Assembly (NCBI GenBank): GCA_013001485.1
Contig: JABDMN010000304.1
Location: forward strand, 1 to 9,079
Length of the DNA: 9,079 nt
Source: Acidimicrobiia bacterium
GTDB taxonomy: Bacteria; Actinomycetota; Acidimicrobiia; Spongiisociales; UBA5794
Direction: 5' to 3'
Shown: piece after piece, positions 1-9,079 of the stretch
Layout of the letters: the number at the start of each line of letters is the position of its first letter
How positions within the stretch are numbered: the first letter of the stretch is position 1
The notes under the pieces: generated by a model
Databases searched by the model: none
The model's input: only the letters and a program-made list of their open reading frames with translations
What the model was told of the DNA's origin: nothing
Position numbers and translations under genes: made by a program

Positions 1-85
1 GCCCGGGGAGGGATTCGAACCCCCACGCTCCCGAAGGAGCAGCGGATTTTAAGTCCGCCGCGGCTACCGATTTCGCCACCCGGGC
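1..85 (-). tRNA. tRNA-Leu(UAA), class II
   Basis: On the minus strand this folds as a full class II tRNA. The acceptor stem GCCCGGG/CCCGGGC pairs over seven bases. The anticodon stem GCGGA/TCCGC (plus-strand 42-46 and 54-58) holds the loop CTTAAAA, which places anticodon UAA at 49-51. A long variable arm (GCTCC-TTCG-GGAGC, with a UUCG tetraloop) is typical of tRNA-Leu and tRNA-Ser, and the T arm carries GGTTCGAATCC. The anticodon identifies leucine and reads UUA, the rarest leucine codon in high-GC actinomycetes; the Streptomyces counterpart is bldA. The discriminator base and any encoded CCA lie just beyond the left edge, so the 3' end is cut by about one to four bases. It is divergent from the EF-G2-like gene. 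Confidence 0.96.
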
Positions 86-93
86 AGACGCAC

Positions 94-99
94 AGTATG
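94..99 (-). promoter_or_regulatory. Possible -10 element for tRNA-Leu
   Basis: On the minus strand CATACT matches TATAAT at four of six positions. It lies 8 nt upstream of the first tRNA base, so a start about 7 nt downstream would leave a leader of only a few bases. The best upstream -35 candidate (CTGTCG at 114-119) is poor, and its 14-nt spacing is too short. This is a tentative call based on position and partial consensus only. Confidence 0.2.
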
Positions 100-112
100 G
101 CCGTGAACTCGC

Positions 113-143
113 CCGACAGCGCCCTCATCGGTCCCGGTAAACT
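113..143 (+). promoter_or_regulatory. Possible promoter of the EF-G2-like gene
   Basis: CCGACA (113-118) matches the -35 consensus TTGACA at four of six positions. TAAACT (138-143) matches the -10 consensus at four of six. The 19-nt spacer is longer than the preferred 17. Transcription would start near 150, giving a leader of about 20 nt that contains the Shine-Dalgarno sequence at 161-167. The whole divergent spacer is only 86 bp, so the promoter must lie within it or inside the tRNA gene. Weak consensus, hence tentative. Confidence 0.25.
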
Positions 144-160
144 GCCGCTTCCGCTCGATT

Positions 161-167
161 GAGGAGG
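161..167 (+). promoter_or_regulatory. Strong Shine-Dalgarno, fixes GTG start at 172
   Basis: GAGGAGG lies 4 nt before the GTG at 172. It is complementary to the 16S anti-SD core. An in-frame TGA at 160-162 rules out any earlier start, and the next in-frame ATG lies after the P-loop, so GTG 172 is the only sensible start. The spacing is slightly shorter than usual. Confidence 0.75.
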
Positions 168-171
168 CCCG

Positions 172-2238
172 GTGAACAGCTATCCGACTGACAAGATCCG
201 CAATGTCGTGCTCTTGGGTCACAGTGGCGCAGGGAAGACCAGCCTCGTCGAGGCACTGGCATTCCGCGCCGGGATCACCAGTCGGATGGGAACGCCGGAA
301 GAGAAGAACACCGTCTCCGATTTCGATCCCGAGGAGCACAAGCGGGGAGCCTCGTTGTCGCTGTCTGTGGTCCCGATCGAGTGGAACGGCCACAAGATCA
401 ACATGATCGACACTCCCGGATATCCAGACTTCATCGGCGACGTTCATGAGGCAATCAGCGTCGCCGATCTGGCGATCATCGTGGTCAGCGCAGTCGACGG
501 CGTCCAGGTCGACACGCTCACCCATTGGGGGCTCGCCGAAGCCGCCGGCCTCCCCCGCATGTTCTTTGTCAACAAGATGGACAAGGAGCACGCCTCGTTC
601 TCGACCGTCCTTTCCCAGCTGCGCTCGCGCTTCGGCGACCACGTGGTTCCCATTGAGATCCCGGTTGGCGAGCAAGCCGACTTCCACGGCGTCGCTGACC
701 TCATCACGGACAAGGCCTACCTCTACGACTCCGGGAAAGCCGAAGTGACAGATGTCCCTGCCGAGATCGAGGACGAGGAGCACCGCCAGCATGACGAGCT
801 GGTGGAGTCGGTTGTCGAACACGACGACGAGCTGCTGGAGAAGTACCTCGATGGAGAGGTCCCGACGGTGGAGCGCCTCGAGGAAGCGATGACTCACGAG
901 ATGATCGAGGGCATCTTCGTCCCGGTGACGGAGGGCGCAGCGACCAAGCCAATCGGCACGGACCACCTCGCCGACCTGATCTGCGAGCTGGGCCCGGCAC
1001 CTGGAGCGGCCGGTCCCGTGACGGTCGAGGCCGGCGGCGAGCCCGTCGAGATCACAGTCGACGCCGGAGGCGACCCTCTGGCCTACGTCTTCAAGACCGT
1101 TGCCGACCCGTACGTCGGGTACATCTCGATGTTTCGAGTTGTCACGGGCGTCATCTCAAACGACGACCACCTTGTCAACGTCCGGTCCGGCACTGACGAG
1201 CGGCTCCATGGCCTCTTCGTGATTCGAGGAGCCGAGCACTTCGATGTCCCCAAGCTGTCGGCCGGCGATATCGGCGGCGTGGCCAAGCTCAACGGCACCG
1301 GTACAGGCGACACGCTGGCGCCAAAGAGCAAGCCGGTCACCGTGCCGCCCTCGGTGAAGCCAGATCCCGTGCTTTCGTTTGCCATCAAGCCCCGCACTCA
1401 GGGCGAAGAGGACAAACTCGCCAACGGCCTTCATCGTCTGCTGGAGGAGGACCCCGCCTTGCTCGTCGAGCGAAACGACGAGACCCACCAAACCCTGCTC
1501 AAGGGCATGGGAGAAGCCCACCTCTCGATCGCCATCGAGAAGCTCACCCGCAAGTTCGGTGTCGAGGTCGACACCGAGGATGTTCGAGTTCCCTATCGCG
1601 AGACCATCACGCGCAGCTCCGAAGCCGAGGGAAAGCACAAGAAGCAGAGCGGTGGCCACGGCCAGTTCGGGGTTTGCTTCCTGCGCCTATCGCCGAAGCG
1701 TCGTGGCGAGGGCTTTGCGTTCGTCGACGAGATCAAGGGCGGCTCGATTCCTCGTCAGTTCATCCCTGCCGTCGAGAAGGGCGTCGCCGAGACGATGCGA
1801 GATGGGGGCATTCACGGCTTTCCCGTCGTCGACGTTCAGGTCACGGTGTACGACGGGAAGTACCACTCGGTGGATTCGTCCGAGATGGCGTTCAAGATGG
1901 CGGGCCGGTTGGGCTTCAGAGCGGCGATGGAGCAGGCCGGGCCGATCGTCCTCGAACCGATCTCGAACATCGAGGTACGGGTGCCACCCGAGTACCAGGG
2001 CGACATCATGGGAGACCTCTCCTCGCGGCGGGGCCGGGTGCAGGGGACGGAGTCCGAAGGCGCCGGCTGGCAGAAGATCAAAGCTCAGGTTCCGACCTCC
2101 GAGATCATGCGGTACGCGATCGATTTGCGGTCGATGACGCAGGGAGCGGGCCGCTTCACGGCGACTCACGACCACTACGAAGAGCTGCCAAGCCACCTCG
2201 CTGACCGAGCGATCGCCCAGGCCAAGGCCGACGACTAG
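172..2238 (+). CDS. fusA2: Elongation factor G-like GTPase (EF-G2 type)
   Basis: This 688-residue protein has the five-domain layout of EF-G. The G domain (about 8-275) shows a P-loop GHSGAGKT (16-23), RGAS (58-61) in place of the RGIT-type switch I, DTPGYPDF (80-87) in place of DTPGHVDF, and NKMD (134-137). The EF-G-type translation domain II follows (about 300-390). Domain III carries GMGEAHLSIAIEKL (445-458). Domain IV carries HGQFGV (496-501), GGSIPRQF (523-530) and the tip motif HSVDSSEMAFKMAG (565-578). Domain V begins near 594. The P-loop and Tyr84, where the catalytic His of canonical EF-G sits, are typical of the EF-G2 paralogue seen in mycobacteria (FusA2) and Thermus. As I recall, mycobacterial EF-G2 binds guanine nucleotides but lacks ribosome-stimulated GTPase activity, and its role is unclear. 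It is probably not the main EF-G, because rpsL, rpsG and tuf are not adjacent. Its TAG stop overlaps that of the convergent ppx. Confidence 0.93.
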   Translation: MNSYPTDKIRNVVLLGHSGAGKTSLVEALAFRAGITSRMGTPEEKNTVSDFDPEEHKRGASLSLSVVPIEWNGHKINMIDTPGYPDFIGDVHEAISVADLAIIVVSAVDGVQVDTLTHWGLAEAAGLPRMFFVNKMDKEHASFSTVLSQLRSRFGDHVVPIEIPVGEQADFHGVADLITDKAYLYDSGKAEVTDVPAEIEDEEHRQHDELVESVVEHDDELLEKYLDGEVPTVERLEEAMTHEMIEGIFVPVTEGAATKPIGTDHLADLICELGPAPGAAGPVTVEAGGEPVEITVDAGGDPLAYVFKTVADPYVGYISMFRVVTGVISNDDHLVNVRSGTDERLHGLFVIRGAEHFDVPKLSAGDIGGVAKLNGTGTGDTLAPKSKPVTVPPSVKPDPVLSFAIKPRTQGEEDKLANGLHRLLEEDPALLVERNDETHQTLLKGMGEAHLSIAIEKLTRKFGVEVDTEDVRVPYRETITRSSEAEGKHKKQSGGHGQFGVCFLRLSPKRRGEGFAFVDEIKGGSIPRQFIPAVEKGVAETMRDGGIHGFPVVDVQVTVYDGKYHSVDSSEMAFKMAGRLGFRAAMEQAGPIVLEPISNIEVRVPPEYQGDIMGDLSSRRGRVQGTESEGAGWQKIKAQVPTSEIMRYAIDLRSMTQGAGRFTATHDHYEELPSHLADRAIAQAKADD

Positions 2239-3140
2239 AGGTTCTCGGCGGCTTCGAGGGCAAGACCGTCGATCAGGCCACCGCTGGAGACGATGATCTC
2301 CGCGGCGTCGGCATGCACCATGACCTGTTCGACGATGACGGCCCCACCAAGGAGCACGTCCGCCCGACCCGGCGGCACGCCCGGGATTCGCGCTATCTGC
2401 TCAGTGCTCATCGCGGCCAGGAGCCCGATCGTCGAAGTGATGGTCTCGATGGGGAGCAGGCTGCCGTGAGCGACGCTGGAGGTTCCCAATGCGAGGGCTC
2501 CAAGCGTGGTCAACGTCCCACCGATGCCGACAACCGAGGCGGGCCGCTCCGGCAGTGTCACGTCGTCGAGAAGGTCGGCGACATCGCTGCGGGCGGCAGC
2601 GATCGCACCTGACGCAACCGGCACCCGGGCCAGCCGGCGTTCGGTTATCCGTCGTGATCCAACATCCAGAGACACCCCGAACTCGGGCTTGGTCTTGCCC
2701 ATCGCTAGCTCCGTCGAGCCACCGCCGGGATCGACAAGCAGGACGGGAGGCTCGACGTCGAGGCCGAACCGGGCGCCGCGGAATGCGAGGGCAGCTTCAT
2801 CGTCGCCGTCGAGGAGCAGCGGCCGGGCACCGAGCGCGGTTTGGGCTCTGTCGAGGAATTCGGGGCCGTTCGACGAGAGGCGCACCGCAGCGGTGGCCAC
2901 AGCGAGCATCGAATCGCAGTTGAACCTGGCGGCGGCTGCTCCGTAACCACGGAGCACCGCAACGGCACGGCCCATGGCCGCGGGATCGAGCATCCGGTTG
3001 CGTTCGACGCCTCGTCCCAAACCGGTGATCGTGACGGCGCGATGGATCGGCTCAACGATGATGTCGATATCGGCTCGCGACACGTCGGCGATCAGCAACT
3101 TCGCCGTGTTCGTGCCGATGTCAACGGCTCCCACCCTCAC
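2235..3140 (-). CDS. ppx: Ppx/GppA family phosphatase (exopolyphosphatase type)
   Basis: This 301-residue member of the Ppx/GppA branch of the ASKHA fold probably removes terminal phosphate from polyphosphate and/or hydrolyses pppGpp in the cytoplasm. Visible motifs are the first phosphate loop AVDIGTNTAKLLIAD (5-19), ATAAVRLSSNGPEF (82-95), GDDEAALAF (112-120, the region of the catalytic Glu), the second phosphate loop VDPGGGSTEL (136-145), the GIGGTLTTLGAL glycine loop (205-216) and the closing RIPGVPPGRADVLLGGA (251-267) and VSSGGLIDG (284-292). I chose GTG 3140 because GGAGGG lies 9 nt upstream and the family normally begins directly with the phosphate-loop strand. A TTG at 3194 would add 18 residues and a 74-bp overlap. 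The start overlaps DUF501 by 20 bp. Mycobacterium tuberculosis ppx2 (Rv1026) sits in the same context. DPGGG in place of the usual DIGGG, and GLIDG in place of GLREG, are departures from the family pattern. Confidence 0.92.
   Translation of the reverse strand: MRVGAVDIGTNTAKLLIADVSRADIDIIVEPIHRAVTITGLGRGVERNRMLDPAAMGRAVAVLRGYGAAAARFNCDSMLAVATAAVRLSSNGPEFLDRAQTALGARPLLLDGDDEAALAFRGARFGLDVEPPVLLVDPGGGSTELAMGKTKPEFGVSLDVGSRRITERRLARVPVASGAIAAARSDVADLLDDVTLPERPASVVGIGGTLTTLGALALGTSSVAHGSLLPIETITSTIGLLAAMSTEQIARIPGVPPGRADVLLGGAVIVEQVMVHADAAEIIVSSGGLIDGLALEAAENL
2281..2305. other. Inverted repeat (hairpin) just past the convergent stops
   Basis: CCGC-T-GGAGA, a six-base loop CGATGA, then TCTCC-GCGG can pair as a nine-base stem with one bulged T (2285). 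It begins 42 nt after the EF-G2 stop codon, inside the 3' coding end of ppx (about residues 279-287). It could slow or end transcription coming from the EF-G2 gene. No T tract follows on the plus strand, and the sequence also encodes a conserved Ppx motif, so the pairing may be coincidental. Confidence 0.25.
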
Positions 3141-3663
3141 GGTCTGGTTCCCTCCAGTCGGGATTGCCTTCGACAATACCCTCAGTGGTGGCAACCACGC
3201 ACGGTGAGGAGCAGTTGAGCGGCTCGATCCGGCGGGCCGTGTCGGCGCCGATGAAGTTGTCGTTGCCGGCGGCGTGGTCGGCGTAGTGGGCGTGGAGGCA
3301 TTTCACCCCACCTCGGGATCCCCCGACTCCCCCGGCCGGCGAATGCTCCGCCGTCCCGTCCACCAGACCATCTCGGTCCGCGGCGTATCGCGTCTGGACC
3401 GCCGCGAAGGATGCAGCGATGGCAGGGTCATCAGCGACGCGGCGATCCCACTCGCTGACACCCCCGGCAGACTCGAGCCTGGCGATACGCCGCGACGCCA
3501 ACGGGCATGTCAGCCAATAGCGGGTGGGAAACGGCGTGCCATCGTCGAGGTGAGGCGGCACCGCAATGACCACGGGCAGGCCCAGATGACAGCGAGCAAC
3601 CACATCGATGGCCGACCGGGGCTCTCGATCGATCTGGATGGCTACGACAGCTGAGTCATCCAT
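3121..3663 (-). CDS. DUF501 family protein, function unknown
   Basis: A 180-residue protein with the DUF501 signature: RCHLGLPVVIAVPPHLDDGTPFPTRYWLTCPLA (24-56 in pieces), an IARLESAGGV segment (60-69) and VKCLHAHYADHAAGNDNFIG (120-139). Cys25, His26, Cys53, Cys122, His124, His126 and His130, with two further cysteines at 151 and 155, give it a metal-site or redox look, but no function has been established to my knowledge. There is no signal peptide or membrane segment, so it is probably cytoplasmic. I chose ATG 3663, 20 nt after the divIC stop. An upstream GTG at 3738 would overlap divIC by 55 bp and add residues unlike the family. No clear SD precedes the ATG, so translation may be coupled to divIC. 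The pairing with divIC upstream and ppx downstream matches Rv1024-Rv1025-Rv1026 in M. tuberculosis. Confidence 0.88.
   Translation of the reverse strand: MDDSAVVAIQIDREPRSAIDVVARCHLGLPVVIAVPPHLDDGTPFPTRYWLTCPLASRRIARLESAGGVSEWDRRVADDPAIAASFAAVQTRYAADRDGLVDGTAEHSPAGGVGGSRGGVKCLHAHYADHAAGNDNFIGADTARRIEPLNCSSPCVVATTEGIVEGNPDWREPDREGGSR
3150..3155 (-). promoter_or_regulatory. Shine-Dalgarno for ppx, decides its start
   Basis: On the minus strand GGAGGG lies 9 nt before the GTG at 3138-3140, within the last codons of the DUF501 gene. It is the only strong SD I see at a start codon in the minus-strand gene run, and it favours GTG 3140 over the upstream TTG at 3194. Confidence 0.65.
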
Positions 3664-3683
3664 GGCAGGGGCCGACTCGTTGA

Positions 3684-6835
<3,152 letters not shown>

Positions 6836-6839
<4 letters not shown>

Positions 6840-7750
6840 TCGGGTGGCGCGATTCCCTGACCCTCAGGCACCCACGTGCCCAGCCAGGGAGTCACCTCGA
6901 TGTCGGCCTCGACGATCGCCCTGTTGAACCACCCGGTCCACAGGTCGTTCTGGACCGCTGAAGGGACGAAGGTCGCAGCGTTGGCGACCAGGTCATCGAG
7001 GCTGCTGGGCGCGCTCCGGTTGTACACGACCATCACATGAAACCCGAACTGCGTCTCAACGGGACCGAACACGGTGTCCAGCGGCGCCGACATCGAGGCG
7101 TCGGCGAACTCTGTCACGTAGGTCGAAGGCGCGCGGCATCCGAGGTCCCCTCCGGGAACGGTGTCGACGGACACGTCTTCGGCGACGGTGGCGAAGTCCT
7201 CGCCACCAGCAAGGCGACCCACCGCCGACTCAGCACCGCCTCGAGTCTCGAGGAGCACGTGGCGCACGCACACGTTGGCGAAGTCGTTGGGAGCCGCTTC
7301 GAACAAGGGCTGCAGCGTGGCGGCATCGAGGAGCCCGTCGATGGCATTGAGACGGATCAGCTGAATGGTCGCATCGAAGGTCCTGGCGGCCTCCGCGTTC
7401 ACGGGGATGGCGAGGCCGGTGGTGTCGATCGGTGGGATCTGCGCCGCAATCGCCGCGATCTCGGCATCGGTCACCGTTACGCCGAAGTCAGCTTCGAGGC
7501 GATCGAGCATGGCTTGTCGCCAGATCAACAGAGCGGTGTCCGACCGCAGCTGACCACCCACCGTCGTGTCTCCCACAAAGGCTCCCAGGTCGATGACGGG
7601 TCCGTCGCCATAGATTGGCCGGAAGAGCTCGACCTCCTCGAGGTAGATGTCGGTTCCGTTGACCGTTGCCAGCACGGGATCGGTGGTGTCTGAGCAGCCG
7701 ACGGCCACAAGGACGACGAGCAACAGCGGGAGCAGAAAGCGGGTTCTCAC
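6836..7750 (-). CDS. Parvulin-type (PpiC/SurA-like) peptidyl-prolyl isomerase lipoprotein
   Basis: A 304-residue predicted lipoprotein. [19 protein letters not shown] is a basic-hydrophobic signal ending in a lipobox-like AVGC, so Cys19 would be lipidated and the protein anchored outside the membrane. Residues about 22-155 look like a SurA-type helical chaperone region that begins with the typical VLATVNGTDIYLEEVELF strand-helix. The parvulin domain covers about 160-245: RHVLLE (163-168), AGGEDFATVAEDVSVD (181-196), GGDLGC (200-205) and PVETQFGFHVMVVY (230-243). It probably helps fold exported proteins. GTG 7750 is chosen because it forms a GTGA overlap with the mfd stop, as at the next junction; GTG 7759 would add three residues (MAS). 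There is no clear SD for either. M. tuberculosis has lpqU, not a parvulin, in the equivalent cluster. Position -3 of the lipobox is Ala rather than Leu, a mild departure. Confidence 0.88.
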
Positions 7751-9079
7751 AGAGGCCACATTGTACGGAGGAATTCGAGCATGGCGTCGGCCAAGCCCGT
7801 ACGGGGTGCCGGGAGGTACACAGTCCTGTCCCGGACCACCGAACGCGGCTGGAGCCTGCTGAGCCGCACCTCCTCCGACTGCTTGAGGTCGACAGGTGCC
7901 AATCGCACCTCATTGCGAGCCTTGACGATCTCGGTGATGCCTCGCTCCCGCGCCTCGACCCTCAGATGTGCGACCGTGATCAGACCCGACGCCTCCGGGG
8001 GCAACGGGCCGTAGCGGTCCTCCCACTCTTTGACGACGTCCGAGATGCTGGCGAGATCCTGAGCGGCGGCGAGGCGACGGTAGGCCTCGAGGCGGGAGTC
8101 CATGTCGGGCACGTAGCGGGTAGGCAGGTGGGCGTCGATGGGCATGTCGATGCGCACGTCGAGGGGCTCCTCGGGAGTCTCGACGCCACGTAGCTCGTCG
8201 ACGGCGTCGGCCACGAGCTCCACGTAGAGGTCGAACCCGACCGCAGCAATGTGGCCCGACTGGACTTCGGACAGGATGCTCCCCGCGCCACGGATCTCAA
8301 GGTCCCGCATTGCCAGCTGGAACCCGGACCCAAGGTCGCTGAACTCGCCAATGGCTTCGAGCCGCCGGTAGGCCTCTTCGGACAGTCGCTCTTCCTCCGG
8401 GTGGAACAGGTAGGCGTAGGCCCGCTGGCTAGATCGACCGACGCGGCCCCGGAGCTGATAGAGCTGGGCCAGGCCTAGGAGGTCGGCGCGCTCCACGACC
8501 AACGTGTTGACCTGGGGGAGGTCGAGGCCCGACTCGATGATGGTGGTAGCCACCAGCACGTCGTAATCGCCATTCCAGAAGTCGAACATCACCTGCTCGA
8601 GCTGCCCCTCAGACATCCGTCCGTGAGCGATGGCATACCGGGCGTCGGGGACGAGGTCGCGCAGCCGGGCCACCGCCAGATCGATGGACTGGATGCGGTT
8701 GTGCACGTAGAAGACTTGACCCTCACGCAGCATCTCGCGTCGAATCGCTGCAGAAACCGCCTGCGGATCATGAGAGCCGACATAGGTGAGGATCGGATGA
8801 CGATCTTCAGGCGGAGTTCGAATGTGGCTGACCTCCCGGATCCCGGTGAGGGCCATCTCCAGGGTGCGAGGTATCGGCGTCGCCGTGAGCGTGAGGACGT
8901 CCACCGAGGCCCTCAGCCTCTTCAACCTGTCCTTGGCGGCGACACCAAAGCGCTGCTCCTCGTCGATGACGAGCAGGCCGAGGTCTTTGAACTCCACGTC
9001 CTCCGACAGAAGGCGATGGGTGCCTACGACCAGATCCACCGAACCGTCACCCAGACCCCTGACCACGGCTTTCTGCTGG
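7747..9079 (-). CDS. mfd: Transcription-repair coupling factor Mfd (C-terminal part; N-terminus beyond window)
   Basis: The last 443 residues of Mfd, the ATP-dependent translocase that pushes stalled RNA polymerase off DNA and recruits UvrA. Visible helicase motifs, numbered from the window edge, are GTHRLL (19-24), the Walker B-type DEEQ (39-42) and [10 protein letters not shown] (63-72). The second RecA lobe follows with VFYVHNR, the [22 protein letters not shown] segment, and QLRGRVGRS (motif VI). RecG has similar motifs, but the TRCF C-terminal domain ([28 protein letters not shown] and onward) identifies Mfd. Mfd is usually about 1,150 residues, so roughly 700 residues, including the UvrB-like and polymerase-interacting modules and Walker A, lie off the right edge. 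The open frame runs to the edge without a start. The TGA stop overlaps the next gene, and mfd is probably at or near the head of the transcription unit. Confidence 0.96.
   Translation of the reverse strand, partial: QQKAVVRGLGDGSVDLVVGTHRLLSEDVEFKDLGLLVIDEEQRFGVAAKDRLKRLRASVDVLTLTATPIPRTLEMALTGIREVSHIRTPPEDRHPILTYVGSHDPQAVSAAIRREMLREGQVFYVHNRIQSIDLAVARLRDLVPDARYAIAHGRMSEGQLEQVMFDFWNGDYDVLVATTIIESGLDLPQVNTLVVERADLLGLAQLYQLRGRVGRSSQRAYAYLFHPEEERLSEEAYRRLEAIGEFSDLGSGFQLAMRDLEIRGAGSILSEVQSGHIAAVGFDLYVELVADAVDELRGVETPEEPLDVRIDMPIDAHLPTRYVPDMDSRLEAYRRLAAAQDLASISDVVKEWEDRYGPLPPEASGLITVAHLRVEARERGITEIVKARNEVRLAPVDLKQSEEVRLSRLQPRSVVRDRTVYLPAPRTGLADAMLEFLRTMWPL

Noticed and set aside
64..966. Long minus-strand open frame (300 codons) antisense to the EF-G2 gene
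   Set aside because: It overlaps the tRNA and a gene with clear family motifs. The translation is low-complexity Asp/Arg/Val-rich, typical of the shadow frame of high-GC coding DNA, and has no recognisable domain.
3141..3194. Longer ppx start at TTG 3194
   Set aside because: It would overlap DUF501 by 74 bp and add residues unlike the family. GTG 3140 has a GGAGGG site and begins right at the phosphate-loop strand.
7747..9066. Possible independent helicase gene starting at GTG 9066, or RecG
   Set aside because: The frame stays open to the window edge, and the sequence begins mid-helicase domain. The TRCF C-terminal domain marks it as the end of Mfd, cut by the window rather than truncated in the genome.

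Overview
This window reads as ordinary chromosomal housekeeping DNA from a high-GC actinomycete-type bacterium (Actinomycetota). The evidence is the G/C-ending codons, several GTG starts, an EF-G2-type translational GTPase, and a gene neighbourhood, mfd / mazG / eno / divIC / DUF501 / ppx, that is known from Mycobacterium and other Actinomycetota. An Acidimicrobiia-like lineage is possible, but the sequence alone does not settle the class. I see no phage, insertion sequence, CRISPR array or other mobile signature.

Layout. At the left edge a tRNA-Leu(UAA) gene runs leftward (1-85, minus). An 86-bp spacer separates it from a divergent rightward gene for an EF-G2-like GTPase (172-2238, plus). 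From there to the right edge everything is on the minus strand and tightly packed. In transcription order it is: the 3' part of mfd (7747-9079, cut by the window edge), a parvulin-type lipoprotein (6836-7750), a YabN-type methylase-MazG fusion (5361-6839), enolase (4067-5347), a DivIC/FtsB-type division protein (3684-4070), a DUF501 protein (3121-3663) and a Ppx/GppA phosphatase (2235-3140). The EF-G2 and ppx genes converge and share a CTAG tetranucleotide in which each has its TAG stop. There is no gene-free stretch over 300 bases; the largest gap is the 86-bp spacer.

How the genes work together. The seven minus-strand genes look like one polycistron. Three junctions are 4-bp GTGA/ATGA stop-start overlaps, one is a 20-bp overlap, and the two remaining gaps are 13 and 20 bp. 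The products are transcription-coupled repair (Mfd), extracytoplasmic protein folding (parvulin lipoprotein), nucleotide-pool hydrolysis (MazG), glycolysis (enolase), septum assembly (DivIC), an uncharacterised Cys/His-rich protein (DUF501) and polyphosphate or (p)ppGpp turnover (Ppx). This looks like a conserved growth-related cluster rather than a dedicated pathway. The promoter is not in the window and probably lies upstream of mfd.

I found no clearly new system. The points most worth a second look are the DUF501 protein with its Cys/His set, the shared-stop convergent junction, the altered G domain of the EF-G2-like protein, and a UUA-reading tRNA beside 9 kb of genes in which I found no TTA codon.
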